DNA from: an uncultured Bacteroidales bacterium
GTDB lineage: Bacteria; Bacteroidota; Bacteroidia; Bacteroidales; Paludibacteraceae
Assembly (NCBI GenBank): GCA_902771935.1
Contig: CACXYM010000007.1
Span: 248,001-312,000 of the forward strand
Length of the DNA: 64,000 nt
Direction of reading: 5' to 3'
The notes beneath the pieces were generated by a model. It was given only the letters and a program-made list of their open reading frames with translations. It made no database searches and had not been told where the DNA came from. Positions within the stretch are counted from its first letter, which is position 1. Every line of letters begins with the position of its first letter. This document shows, piece by piece, positions 16,049-26,097 of the stretch. A program made the position numbers and the translations under genes.

Positions 16049-17128
16049 GTGAAAGGTGTTTATGTACATATACCGTTTTGCAAGAGTCGCTGCGCATACT
16101 GCGATTTCTTCTCCACCACACAATTAGAGCGGCGAGAGGAATATGTACAAGCCCTACTAAGTGAGATAGCAGCGCGCGTGCTGGATAATGACCCTATCGA
16201 CACCATTTACTTCGGCGGCGGAACACCTTCGCTACTTGAAACAGAGCAGATAGAGCGGTTACTAAATGCCTTGCTCGCCAAGACACCTACTCTGCCCCAA
16301 GAGATTACTTTGGAAGCCAATCCTGGCGACTTGACCCTTGAAAAACTAACTGCATTGAAGCGACTTGGCATTAACCGACTCAGTATTGGTGTGCAGTCCT
16401 TCAACGATGCGGAACTCCGACTTATTGGCCGTCGACATAATGCCGCACAAGCGATACAAGCGGTTCGCGATGCACAAACCGCCGGTTTTGACAACATAAG
16501 TATTGACCTGATTTATGCCTTGCCCGAACAAAGCATAGAGAGTTGGCGAGAAACCATACATACAGCCCTTCAATTAGGCGTACAACATATTTCCTGCTAC
16601 TGCCTAAGTTATGAGGATGGCACACCGCTAACACGGCTTTTGGACGATGGGAAGATCAGTCGCGTGGACGAAGACACAGAGAACAAACTATATGATGAGT
16701 TATGCGAAACACTAACCGCAAACCGTTTTGTTCATTATGAAGTAAGTAACTTCGCTCTACCTGGCCGACAATCCAAACATAACTCGTCCTATTGGAACAA
16801 CACGCCGTATATTGGACTTGGAGCAGGTGCGCATAGTTACGACGGGCAAAATAGGCGTTGGAATATAGCTAACCTCGCAGCCTATGTTAGGCCTATGTTG
16901 AGCCACTCTAAGTATTGGGAAGAAGAGACACTAACCGAGGAGCAAAAAACTATAGAGCAGATTATGCTCGGACTACGAACAAAAGAGGGCATTACGCTTA
17001 CAGAGGAACTGAAACCGAAGGCACAGCCTTTAATCGCGCAAGGCCTACTTAAACAAAAAGACGCAAATATTATTGCCACGCAAAGCGGCTTACACATACT
17101 TAATCGAATAATAGAACAACTAATATGA
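16049..17128 (+). CDS. hemW: Radical SAM heme chaperone HemW
   Basis: A 359-residue member of the HemW/HemN-like family. The radical SAM cluster motif is CKSRCAYCDFF (CX3CX2C) at residues 10-20; further family blocks are IYFGGGTPS, EANPGDLT, RLSIGVQSF and NSSYWNNTPYIGLGAGAHSY. HemW binds heme and delivers it to enzymes rather than oxidising coproporphyrinogen. The start is GTG at 16049, with AAGGAG overlapping the rarA stop. The stop overlaps the PBP1A start. Confidence 0.92.
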   Translation: MKGVYVHIPFCKSRCAYCDFFSTTQLERREEYVQALLSEIAARVLDNDPIDTIYFGGGTPSLLETEQIERLLNALLAKTPTLPQEITLEANPGDLTLEKLTALKRLGINRLSIGVQSFNDAELRLIGRRHNAAQAIQAVRDAQTAGFDNISIDLIYALPEQSIESWRETIHTALQLGVQHISCYCLSYEDGTPLTRLLDDGKISRVDEDTENKLYDELCETLTANRFVHYEVSNFALPGRQSKHNSSYWNNTPYIGLGAGAHSYDGQNRRWNIANLAAYVRPMLSHSKYWEEETLTEEQKTIEQIMLGLRTKEGITLTEELKPKAQPLIAQGLLKQKDANIIATQSGLHILNRIIEQLI

Positions 17129-19401
17129 AAAAGTACAAAGACTGGTCATTCAAAGCTAAATTTATGGTATGGTTCTGGTCACTATTCGTTGCCGGATGCC
17201 TTTTCTTGTATTTGCTTTTTGTCTCTATTGACAAAGGCTGGATAGGTTATTTGCCTCCATTAGAAGAGCTACAAAACCCAAAGAATAAATTTGCCACAGA
17301 GGTATTTTCTGCCGATATGGTTTCGCTTGGACGCTATTACCGAAAAGAAAATCGCGTCGGCGTGCAGTACGCAGACCTATCACCCTATCTTGTGGATGCA
17401 CTAATATCCACCGAGGATGTACGCTTTTATGAGCACACCGGAGTAGATAGTAAATCACTCTTCCGCGCCATCGTATTGCTTGGCCGATCCGGTGGCGGCT
17501 CTACGCTTACCCAACAGTTAGCCAAGCAGTTATGGTCGCCGAGAGCCAACAATATTTTCGAGCGTGCCATGCAAAAGCCTATTGAATGGGTTATAGCCAC
17601 GAAGTTGGAGCGATTATACTCGAAAGATGAAATCTTGCTCATGTACCTCAATCAGTTTGACTTCTTATATAATGCGGTAGGTATCAAGTCGGCTGCGCAA
17701 GTCTATTTTGCTACCACGCCGAAGAACTTACGTATTGAGCAAGCTGCCATGTTAGTCGGTATGTGTAAGAACCCGGCTTTGTACAATCCTATTCGCCATC
17801 CACAAAGGACTACAGCTCGTCGGAATACAGTGCTTGGACAAATGTGCAAGTATGAGTATATCACACAAGCTGAAAAGGACTCTTTGTGCGCGTTACCTCT
17901 TGGTCTCGAATATCGTTCGGTGGATCATAAACAAGGTTTGGCACCCTATTTCCGCGAGTATTTGCGTTTGATGCTCACAGCTAAAGAGCCTGTGCAGTCA
18001 CGCTATCCATCGTGGAACAAGCAACAATATAATATTGATAAAGATATGTGGGACAATAATCCACTTTACGGTTTCTGCAACAAGAACACCAAACCGGACG
18101 GATCTCACTACGATATTTATCAAGATGGTCTGCGTATCTACACAACCATTGACTCTCGCATGCAACAGTATGCGGAGGAAGCAGTGTTAGAACATATGAC
18201 GGACATGCAAGAACGATTCTTTAAGGAGAAAAGTAAAAAATCCTATGCACCGTTCTCACGCGATCTCAAACAAAAAGAAATTGACGGTATTATGAACCGC
18301 ACAATGAAACAATCCGAGCGTTACCGCCTTATGAGCAAGGCAGGATATACTGAAGAGCAGATCAAAGACACCTTCAACACACCTATGGAGATGCGTATTT
18401 TCTCCTACCAAGGAATGGTTGATACGGTGATGAGCCCGATGGATTCTATTCGTTGGCAGAAGTATTTCTTGCGCTGCGGATTCTTGTCTATGGACCCAAG
18501 GTCAGGACATGTGAAAGCCTATGTGGGTGGACCTAACTTCGCCAACTTCCAATACGATATGGCTACTATCGGTCGCCGACAAGTTGGTTCCACTGTAAAA
18601 CCGTACCTATATACACTTGCTATGTTAGAGGGAATGTGGCCGTGCGACAAGGCCGTTAACCAAGAGATAACGCTTATTGACGGAAACGGAAACGAGTGGA
18701 CGCCTCGTGATACACATGCCAAGAACCAGGGCGATACGGTGACTCTTGAATGGGGGTTGGCTCAATCCAGCAACTGGATTACTGCTTACTTAATGTCCCT
18801 ATTCACCCCAGAACAATTGGTAAGACTTATGCGCTCATTTGGTATCAAAGGTCAAATAGATCCGGTGGTGAGCTTATGTTTAGGTCCATGCGAAGTGAGT
18901 GTGGAAGAAATGGTGGACGCCTACACTACTTTCCCTAATAAAGGTATTCGCGTAGAGCCGCTGTATGTGACTCGTATTGAAGATAATAATGGTAATGTGC
19001 TCGCCACGTTCACACCAAGGACTCACGAAGTGCTTAATGAGCAAACCTCATACAAAATGATTCATATGCTTCGTTCCGTCATGGATCATGGTACCGGTGT
19101 TCGTGTACGATTTAAATATGGACTGAGAGCCCAGATGGGTGGTAAAACAGGTACGACACAGAATAACTCAGACGGTTGGTTCGTAGCCTTTACGCCCTCG
19201 TTGGTAAGTGGTTGCTGGGTAGGTGGTGAAGACCGCGCAATTCACTTTGACTCTATGGCAGAAGGACAAGGAGCATCTATGGCACTGCCTATTTATGCCT
19301 TGTACATGCAAAAAGTGTACGCCGACACCGAGCTCGGTTACGATGCAGAAGAGATATTTGACGTTCCAAAGTGGTTCGACCCCTATGCAGGATGTAAATA
19401 G
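17125..19401 (+). CDS. Class A penicillin-binding protein (PBP1A type)
   Basis: A 758-residue bifunctional peptidoglycan synthase. An N-terminal membrane anchor (MVWFWSLFVAGCLFLYLLFV) is followed by a GT51 transglycosylase domain (TEDVRFYEHTGVD, GGSTLTQQLAKQL, EILLMYLNQ) and a transpeptidase domain with SxxK in GSTVKP (serine nucleophile, about residue 490), SSN in QSSNWI and KTGTT. It polymerises glycan strands and cross-links peptides in the periplasm. All catalytic motifs are present. It is coupled to hemW by a 4-bp overlap, and its stop codon is the start of a heptad array. Confidence 0.93.
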   Translation: MKKYKDWSFKAKFMVWFWSLFVAGCLFLYLLFVSIDKGWIGYLPPLEELQNPKNKFATEVFSADMVSLGRYYRKENRVGVQYADLSPYLVDALISTEDVRFYEHTGVDSKSLFRAIVLLGRSGGGSTLTQQLAKQLWSPRANNIFERAMQKPIEWVIATKLERLYSKDEILLMYLNQFDFLYNAVGIKSAAQVYFATTPKNLRIEQAAMLVGMCKNPALYNPIRHPQRTTARRNTVLGQMCKYEYITQAEKDSLCALPLGLEYRSVDHKQGLAPYFREYLRLMLTAKEPVQSRYPSWNKQQYNIDKDMWDNNPLYGFCNKNTKPDGSHYDIYQDGLRIYTTIDSRMQQYAEEAVLEHMTDMQERFFKEKSKKSYAPFSRDLKQKEIDGIMNRTMKQSERYRLMSKAGYTEEQIKDTFNTPMEMRIFSYQGMVDTVMSPMDSIRWQKYFLRCGFLSMDPRSGHVKAYVGGPNFANFQYDMATIGRRQVGSTVKPYLYTLAMLEGMWPCDKAVNQEITLIDGNGNEWTPRDTHAKNQGDTVTLEWGLAQSSNWITAYLMSLFTPEQLVRLMRSFGIKGQIDPVVSLCLGPCEVSVEEMVDAYTTFPNKGIRVEPLYVTRIEDNNGNVLATFTPRTHEVLNEQTSYKMIHMLRSVMDHGTGVRVRFKYGLRAQMGGKTGTTQNNSDGWFVAFTPSLVSGCWVGGEDRAIHFDSMAEGQGASMALPIYALYMQKVYADTELGYDAEEIFDVPKWFDPYAGCK

Positions 19402-19435
19402 TGGAGAGTGGAAAGTAGAAAGTGGAGAGAGGAAA
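19401..19435. repeat. Heptad array, five units, spanning stop to start (PBP1A/TPR gene)
   Basis: Units GTGGAGA, GTGGAAA, GTAGAAA, GTGGAGA, GAGGAAA. It begins on the last base of the PBP1A stop (TAG 19399-19401). The GTG at 19422, the fourth unit, is the best start of the next gene, and the purine-rich units supply its ribosome site. Confidence 0.88.
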
Positions 19436-21497
19436 GAGACATAGTGTTTGGCGGAGACTGAGTATTATCTTTGTATTCAGTATTCATTGTTTTGTGTGTT
19501 TCGCACAACTGAATACAGACCGCATAACATCTATTGGTCGAAATGCATTGTATTTTGAGGATTATGTGCTGTCTATTCAATATTTCAACCAAGTCATTAA
19601 GCTCAAGCCTTATCTGGCAGAGCCTTATCTGTTGCGCGCTATTGCCAAAATACAACTTTCGGACTACTCGGGCGCACTACGAGACTGCAATTCTTCTATA
19701 GAATGTAACCCATTTCAGCCCGGAGCATACTATACACGAGGGTATATCTACAGACAATTGGGTGATTTGGATTTAGCAGAAGCAGACTTTAGCAAGGCAC
19801 TTGACTTGTCACCTGAGAACAAAACGTATCTAACCCTTCGTGCAGACGTCAGGGCACAGAAAAAACAATACGCTACGGCCTTGGAGGATATTGATTACCT
19901 ACTCCGCCGCGAACCGAACTCGCCATCGCTCAACTTTGAGAAAGGTGTTATCTGCATGCATAGTAAGGATACCGTTTGTGCGCTCAATAGTTTTCTCTCT
20001 ACCGTTAAATACGATAGTCAGAATCCCGGCAACTGGTCAGCACTGGGTTTAGTACAACTCATGCAGAACAATTATGATGAGGCTTTAGTTTCACTGACAA
20101 AGTCGATTAATCTAGGTTCGAAATGGGCAGGTGACTACATTAACCGAGGAATTATTTTCTACCAAACCCATAACTATCGTAGTGCGTTAGCTGATTTGGA
20201 TAAGGCAGTTACTATCGATCCTCACGATGCACAACCCTACTATAACCGCGGTATGTTGCGTGCTGAATTAGGTGATTATAACCGAGCTTTAGAGGACTTC
20301 AACAAGGCTATTAATAGGGCTCCTGAGCAAGTCGATATGCGCTATCAACGTGCCATGGTTCTCATGCAACTCCGTCAGTGGAAACAAGCACTCGAAGACT
20401 TGGACGAGTTGATAGCCATGTATCCATATTTTTTGCCGTCTTATTACCTTGCAGCTCAGGCTAAGACCGCTTTGGGGGATAGTAAGAAAGCGTATCAGTA
20501 TCATAAAAAAGCATATGACTTAGAGCAGAATAAAGATAGTATAATGGCTAGTATGAGAGACTCGCTCCGTTCTCCGGAAATAGATGTGCAGATAGCTAAA
20601 GCAACTCATCAATCAAAAGATCGGCGCAAAGAGTTCTCTGCTCGTACAGCCCAGAATCAAGCAGAACAGACAGAGCCGGAATCAGAATATAGCTCCGAGA
20701 CAAGGGGTTCAGTACAAAAACGATATACCGATGTTATCAATGAGCCTAATATCGTGCTCAGTTATTACGCACAAGGACAGACCCTTAGACGCACCAACTA
20801 CTTCCACTACATTGTGGACGAATACAATCGATTAGGACTGCTACCTTCACCTCTGCGCTTCACTCTGCAGGAAACAACCCTCACTGCGGAGATGGTGAAC
20901 AAACACTTTGAAACTATATCCCGTCTGTCGCCGCAGATTGACGTATTTGAAAAACAATACAGCAACATTAATGCCTTAACCAAGCTTACTCCTATTCAGG
21001 CTGCTTCGCTCTATTTCGCTAGAGCAATCGAATTTGCGCTAGTGCAAGATTATTCGTCGGCGTTGGATGATTGCACAAAGGCTCTACGGATGTCCACTTA
21101 CGATGTTCATTTAACTGCTATTATCACTTTTTGCCGCGCTAACTGGCGATTTAAGTTATTGGAATATCAACGTTCTACAGGGGAATTGAGTGCCGAAGCT
21201 CATATGGATTTTGATATCATGCTCAGGGACTACGATTACGTGGTTAAACTCCAGCCGGACTTCGGTTTTGCGTACTACAACAAAGCGAACATGCTCTGTG
21301 CACAGAAGAACTACGATGCAGCAATTGAGCATTATACCAAAGCTATTAGTTGCGATAACGACTTTGCAGAGGCGTACTTTAATCGTGGACTGACACGAAT
21401 ATATATAGACCAAGTGGAAGAAGGTATCGCCGATTTGAGTAAAGCGGGAGAACTTGGCATCTATCAAGCATATAACTTAATTACCCGATTCAAATGA
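19422..21497 (+). CDS. Exported TPR-repeat protein
   Basis: A 691-residue protein with a hydrophobic signal segment (RLSIIFVFSIHCFVCFAQ) and at least nine tetratricopeptide repeats. The first set covers about residues 30-350 (AEPYLLRAIAKIQLSDYSGALRDC, AYYTRGYIYRQLGDLDLAEADF, PYYNRGMLRAELGDYNRALEDF). A linker rich in Ser/Glu (about 380-430) and a non-TPR middle follow, with more repeats at the C-terminus (AYYNKANMLCAQKNYDAAIEHY). TPRs usually assemble protein complexes; the partner is unknown. No ATG exists near the N-terminus: GTG 19422 lies inside the heptad array. It overlaps the next gene by 4 bp. Confidence 0.82.
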   Translation: MERGKRHSVWRRLSIIFVFSIHCFVCFAQLNTDRITSIGRNALYFEDYVLSIQYFNQVIKLKPYLAEPYLLRAIAKIQLSDYSGALRDCNSSIECNPFQPGAYYTRGYIYRQLGDLDLAEADFSKALDLSPENKTYLTLRADVRAQKKQYATALEDIDYLLRREPNSPSLNFEKGVICMHSKDTVCALNSFLSTVKYDSQNPGNWSALGLVQLMQNNYDEALVSLTKSINLGSKWAGDYINRGIIFYQTHNYRSALADLDKAVTIDPHDAQPYYNRGMLRAELGDYNRALEDFNKAINRAPEQVDMRYQRAMVLMQLRQWKQALEDLDELIAMYPYFLPSYYLAAQAKTALGDSKKAYQYHKKAYDLEQNKDSIMASMRDSLRSPEIDVQIAKATHQSKDRRKEFSARTAQNQAEQTEPESEYSSETRGSVQKRYTDVINEPNIVLSYYAQGQTLRRTNYFHYIVDEYNRLGLLPSPLRFTLQETTLTAEMVNKHFETISRLSPQIDVFEKQYSNINALTKLTPIQAASLYFARAIEFALVQDYSSALDDCTKALRMSTYDVHLTAIITFCRANWRFKLLEYQRSTGELSAEAHMDFDIMLRDYDYVVKLQPDFGFAYYNKANMLCAQKNYDAAIEHYTKAISCDNDFAEAYFNRGLTRIYIDQVEEGIADLSKAGELGIYQAYNLITRFK

Positions 21498-22366
21498 AAC
21501 GACTATTTATACTCTTATTTATAGGTTCTTGGCTGTCAACAGCCTCTGCCCAACTACTCTATCAAATCTCGGGTAATAGCGCACAGGCGAAGTCATATAT
21601 TCTGGCTACAAATAAGTTCGTCGATATGACTTTTATTGACACTATCCCCAATACGTTTAAGTGCTTTGGGCAATGCAATAAGGTCCTTACTGAGTTTGCC
21701 TTCCAAGATTATGAAGCCCTCGCTGTACTCAGACAAGCAGCCCTACTCCCAGATTCTATCCGTCTTCGCAATTTCTATAACGACAAACAATATAATTATA
21801 TCGATGAGTCGTTACAATTGACGCTTGGTATGGGATTGGACAAATTGGCAAGAATGAAACCATCCTATCTGACTGAGATGTATAGAACAGAACTCTTCAA
21901 GAAATGGTTGCATTATGACGAGACACGCTCTATGGAGGGATTTTTTCAAACTGTAGCAGCAGAGCGGGGACTGCCCGTTTACGGACTCGATAAGATTGGA
22001 GAAACAATGTTCATGCTTTTTGACCGAGAGCCGTTTCATTATCAATGCGAAGAACTCTATAACCTCATCGAAAACCCGGAACTCGATGTTAAGCAAGAGG
22101 CCACTATCCGTGATATGTATCTAATGGGCAGACTAAGTGATATCGCCTATCAGGTGGAAGGACCGGATAACCGCTCCACTATCTCCTACTCCGATTATCA
22201 GGTCTACGCCAAACGCAATATCGAGTGGGTGAAACGATTACAACCCTACTTACACGAAGGTAAAGCCTTTATCGTTTTAGACTGCATCTATTTAGGAGGG
22301 GACAAAGGACTCCTGGCACAACTACGTAAAGTGGGATACAAAGTAAAACCTGTAAACAAGAAATGA
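21494..22366 (+). CDS. TraB/GumN family protein with lost active-site residues
   Basis: A 290-residue exported protein (signal MKRLFILLFIGSWLSTASAQ) that follows the TraB/GumN/TIKI fold along its length: LLYQISGNSAQAKSYIL at the start, PSYLTEMYR in the middle and GLLAQLRKVGYKVKPV at the end. The family's metal-binding signatures are altered. The usual GTHH becomes ATNK, the glutamate block (usually FGE) becomes FGQ, and the C-terminal GxxHL becomes DCIYL. If the family works as metal-dependent proteases, this copy is probably inactive or has a binding role. Overlapping starts and stops (4 bp each side) show it is still kept in the operon. Confidence 0.78.
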   Translation: MKRLFILLFIGSWLSTASAQLLYQISGNSAQAKSYILATNKFVDMTFIDTIPNTFKCFGQCNKVLTEFAFQDYEALAVLRQAALLPDSIRLRNFYNDKQYNYIDESLQLTLGMGLDKLARMKPSYLTEMYRTELFKKWLHYDETRSMEGFFQTVAAERGLPVYGLDKIGETMFMLFDREPFHYQCEELYNLIENPELDVKQEATIRDMYLMGRLSDIAYQVEGPDNRSTISYSDYQVYAKRNIEWVKRLQPYLHEGKAFIVLDCIYLGGDKGLLAQLRKVGYKVKPVNKK

Positions 22367-24417
22367 AATATTCAGAACATATAGCACCAATATTAGGTTT
22401 GCGAACTGCTCAAGTTGACGCAACAATTACTTTGTTAGACGATAAGGCAACTATACCTTTTATTGCCCGTTACCGCAAGGAAAAGACGGGGTCTTTGGAC
22501 GAGGTACAGATAGCCTCAATTGCGGAACATTACGCGAAATTGTTGGAATTAGAAGCACGTAAAGAGACGATACTAAACACCATCGAAGAGCAGGGCAAAC
22601 TAACTCCGGAGTTGAGGCAGCAAATAGAAGATTGCTGGTCTGCTACAGATTTGGAAGATATCTATTTGCCTTATAAGCCACATAAGAAAACACGGGCTGA
22701 TATTGCTCGTGAGAAAGGTCTTCAGCCCTTGGCTGAGCGCATCCGTAAGCAGTTTCCTGAGCCAATACGTGCAACGGAAGAGGAACTGCAAGGAGCTCGC
22801 GATATTATCGCGGAAGAGATTTCTCAAGACGTGAAAGCGCGTAATGCGATACGGCGTGAGTTTTCGTACTCTGCGGTGTTGACGACTAAAGTGGTTAAAG
22901 AGAAGGCGGAGACATCGGAGGCTCAGAACTACAAGGATTATTTTGCGGTGAGTGAGCCTCTACGCCGTATCGCGTCTCATCGTTTGCTTGCGATTCGTCG
23001 CGCAGAAAACGAAGGATTTATTCGCGTAGATATATCGGCTGACGTGGATAAGTGTCTGGAGAAGTTGGACAGATTATATGTGCGCAATTCAACGTTTAGT
23101 GCAAAGCAGATGGAATTGGCGCTAGAAGATAGTTATAAGCGTTTGCTTAAGCCTTCCATCGAGAACGAGTTTGCAGCCTTGTCTAAGGAGCAAGCAGATA
23201 CGGAGGCCATTCGTGTTTTTGCTACCAACTTGAGGCAATTATTATTAGAGTCACCGTTGGGTCAGAAGCGAGTATTGGCACTCGATCCGGGGTTCCGTAC
23301 CGGTTGCAAGATGGTGACGCTATCAGCACAAGGTGACTTGCTTTATCACGATGTAATATATTTGCACAACTTAGAATCGCAAAAAGTGTTAGCCGATGCC
23401 GTTCGGAAGTACGATATTCAGGCTGTTGCTATAGGTAATGGAACGGCTTCTCGAGAGTGTGAGGAATTTGTGAGAAGGACTTTAGCGAATTTAGACAAGC
23501 AGCCGGATATCTTTGTTGTTTCGGAGAATGGTGCGTCTGTCTACTCCGCTTCTAAGATAGCTCGTGACGAGTTTCCTAATGAAGACGTAACTGTTCGCGG
23601 TGCCGTAAGCATTGGCAGACGATTGATAGACCCGCTGGCGGAGTTAGTAAAGATAGACCCGAAATCGATTGGTGTGGGACAGTATCAATATGATGTGGAT
23701 CAGACGAGGCTGAAGGAGGCGCTCAATCAGACGATTGAGTCGGTAGTGAACTACGTGGGTGTAGATGTGAATACGGCTTCTCCGTACTTACTGACCTACA
23801 TTTCGGGATTAGGTCCAACGATAGCGCAGAATATAGTAAATTATCGTAGCGAGAATGGTCCTTTTCCTAATCGTAAGTCTCTTCTTAATGTGCCTAAATT
23901 AGGAGCCAAGACATTTGAACAATGTGCCGGTTTCCTACGGATTGCGGGCGGAACTAATCCATTAGATAATACGGCTGTTCACCCAGAGCGTTACGCAATT
24001 GCGGAACGGATTCTCAAGGAAAACGTAGGCACAGATTTATCTTCAGTTGATTTGAAAAAGTACGTAACAGATGAAGTAGGTCTCCCTACCCTAACAGATA
24101 TTCTTCATGAGTTACAGAAGCCCTCCCGTGATCCGCGCACTCAGGCAGAGGTGTTTCACTTTGATGACTCTGTGCACACCATTGAAGACTTGCAAGTGGG
24201 GATGGTGTTACCGGGAATTGTGACGAATATATCTAATTTTGGTGCTTTCGTAGATTTGGGAGTTCATAAAGACGGGCTTATTCACATTTCTCAGATGGCA
24301 GACCGGCGGATTAATAATCCAGGAGAAGTGGTGTCATTGCATGAGCACGTGCGCGTGCGCGTAATAGATATAGATATCGCGCGCGGGCGTATAAACCTTA
24401 GTTTGAAAAATATATAG
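22363..24417 (+). CDS. tex: Tex-family S1 RNA-binding protein
   Basis: A 684-residue protein with the Tex architecture: a helical N-terminal domain (IPFIARYRKEKTGSLDE), a YqgF/RNase H-like domain (VLALDPGFRTGCKMV, EFVRRTLANL), a helix-hairpin-helix segment (TYISGLGPTIAQNIVNYR, LGAKTFEQCAGFLRI) and a C-terminal S1 domain (VGMVLPGIVTNISNFGAFVDLG). Tex is a conserved transcription accessory factor that binds nucleic acids and associates with RNA polymerase. It is a little shorter than typical (about 700-770). ATGA overlap with the previous gene; 3-bp gap to ettA. Confidence 0.93.
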   Translation: MKYSEHIAPILGLRTAQVDATITLLDDKATIPFIARYRKEKTGSLDEVQIASIAEHYAKLLELEARKETILNTIEEQGKLTPELRQQIEDCWSATDLEDIYLPYKPHKKTRADIAREKGLQPLAERIRKQFPEPIRATEEELQGARDIIAEEISQDVKARNAIRREFSYSAVLTTKVVKEKAETSEAQNYKDYFAVSEPLRRIASHRLLAIRRAENEGFIRVDISADVDKCLEKLDRLYVRNSTFSAKQMELALEDSYKRLLKPSIENEFAALSKEQADTEAIRVFATNLRQLLLESPLGQKRVLALDPGFRTGCKMVTLSAQGDLLYHDVIYLHNLESQKVLADAVRKYDIQAVAIGNGTASRECEEFVRRTLANLDKQPDIFVVSENGASVYSASKIARDEFPNEDVTVRGAVSIGRRLIDPLAELVKIDPKSIGVGQYQYDVDQTRLKEALNQTIESVVNYVGVDVNTASPYLLTYISGLGPTIAQNIVNYRSENGPFPNRKSLLNVPKLGAKTFEQCAGFLRIAGGTNPLDNTAVHPERYAIAERILKENVGTDLSSVDLKKYVTDEVGLPTLTDILHELQKPSRDPRTQAEVFHFDDSVHTIEDLQVGMVLPGIVTNISNFGAFVDLGVHKDGLIHISQMADRRINNPGEVVSLHEHVRVRVIDIDIARGRINLSLKNI

Positions 24418-24420
24418 TAT

Positions 24421-26097
24421 ATGGCAGACGATAAGAAAATCATCTTTTCGATGGTTGGCGTAAGTAAGACTTTTGCGCCACAAAAACGAGTACTGAACAA
24501 TATCTACCTATCGTTCTTCTACGGAGCGAAGATAGGCATTATCGGTTTGAACGGTTCGGGTAAGTCCACGTTGATGAAGATTATTGCCGGTGTAGAGAAG
24601 GATTACGAGGGAGAAGTTGTATTCTCTCCGGGTTATAGTGTCGGTTATCTGGAGCAGGAGCCCAAGTTAGACCCGAAGAAAACAGTTCGCGAGTGCGTTC
24701 AGGAAGGAGTTCAACCTATCATGGATTTACTGCGCGAATACGACGAGATTAATGCTGCATTTGCAGATCCGGAGGCGGATTATGACAAGCTTCTGGCTCG
24801 TCAAGCAGAGCTACAAGATAAGTTAGATGCTTCAGATGCATGGAACATAGATTCGAAGTTGGATCGTGCGATGGATGCACTTCGTTGCCCAGATGATGAT
24901 GCGTTAGTAGATACATTATCGGGTGGTGAGCGTCGTCGTGTTGCTTTATGTCGTCTGCTACTACAACAACCTGATATATTGTTACTTGATGAGCCGACAA
25001 ACCATTTGGATGCAGAGAGTATAGACTGGTTAGAGCAACATTTACAGCAATACGCAGGCACCGTTATTTGCATTACCCACGACCGCTACTTCCTTGATGA
25101 TGTGGCAGGTTGGATATTGGAACTGGACCGCGGTGAGGGTATTCCTTGGAAAGGAAACTACTCTTCTTGGTTGGAGCAGAAGACCGCTCGAATGGCCATG
25201 GAAGAGAAGCAAGCCTCTAAGCGCCGGAAGACCCTTGAGCGTGAACTTGAATGGGTTCGTATGGCACCTAAGGCCCGTCAAGCAAAGGGAAAAGCTCGTT
25301 TGGCCGCGTATGACAGGATGCTCAACGAAGAGCAGAAAGAGCGTGAGGAGAAACTGGAGATATTCATTCCAAACGGTCCAAGGTTGGGTAATAAAGTGAT
25401 TAATGCAGAAGGTGTGAGCAAGGCCTTTGGTGACAAGTTACTGTTCGAGGACATGAACTTTATGCTTCCTCCGAACGGCATTGTGGGCGTAATCGGTCCA
25501 AATGGTGCGGGCAAAACCACTCTTTTCCGCATGATTATGGGTCTGGAGAAAGCTGATAAGGGCAGTTTCCAAGTGGGTGAAACGGTGAAAATCGGTTATG
25601 TGGACCAGGTGCACTCGAATATAGACCCGAATAAGTCCGTTTTTGAAACCATTTCCGGCGGAACAGAGTTTATTCGTGTGGGCGGTCGTGAGATTAACGC
25701 TCGCGCCTACTTGAGCCGTTTCAATTTCACGGGAGCCGACCAAGAGAAGAAATGCGGAGTACTATCAGGAGGTGAGCGCAATCGTCTGCACTTGGCATTG
25801 ACTCTCAAGTCAGAGGCGAATGTGCTGCTGCTGGACGAGCCGACGAACGACATCGATGTCAATACGCTTCGCGCCTTAGAGGAAGGACTGGAGAATTTTG
25901 CGGGTTGCGCAGTCGTTATTAGTCACGACCGCTGGTTCCTGGATCGTATCTGCACCCATATTCTGGCATACGAAGGCGACTCGAAAGTGTATTGGTTCGA
26001 GGGCGATTACAGCGAGTACGAGGCGAATAAGCGGTTACGATTGGGCGAAGATGCTGTGCAACCGAAGCGAATTCGCTATCGGAAGTTAATGGAATAA
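24421..26097 (+). CDS. ettA: Energy-dependent translational throttle ABC-F protein EttA
   Basis: A 558-residue ABC-F ATPase with two nucleotide-binding domains and no membrane part. Domain 1: GLNGSGKST, LSGGERRRVALCRLL, LLLDEPTNHLD. The arm and linker (about 245-320) carry ELEWVRMAPKARQAKGKARL, a signature of EttA. Domain 2: GPNGAGKTT, LSGGERNRLHLAL, LLLDEPTNDID. EttA binds the ribosomal E site and gates the first elongation step by energy state. The stop (26095-26097) directly abuts the convergent DUF2851 stop, leaving no room for a separate terminator. Confidence 0.96.
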   Translation: MADDKKIIFSMVGVSKTFAPQKRVLNNIYLSFFYGAKIGIIGLNGSGKSTLMKIIAGVEKDYEGEVVFSPGYSVGYLEQEPKLDPKKTVRECVQEGVQPIMDLLREYDEINAAFADPEADYDKLLARQAELQDKLDASDAWNIDSKLDRAMDALRCPDDDALVDTLSGGERRRVALCRLLLQQPDILLLDEPTNHLDAESIDWLEQHLQQYAGTVICITHDRYFLDDVAGWILELDRGEGIPWKGNYSSWLEQKTARMAMEEKQASKRRKTLERELEWVRMAPKARQAKGKARLAAYDRMLNEEQKEREEKLEIFIPNGPRLGNKVINAEGVSKAFGDKLLFEDMNFMLPPNGIVGVIGPNGAGKTTLFRMIMGLEKADKGSFQVGETVKIGYVDQVHSNIDPNKSVFETISGGTEFIRVGGREINARAYLSRFNFTGADQEKKCGVLSGGERNRLHLALTLKSEANVLLLDEPTNDIDVNTLRALEEGLENFAGCAVVISHDRWFLDRICTHILAYEGDSKVYWFEGDYSEYEANKRLRLGEDAVQPKRIRYRKLME

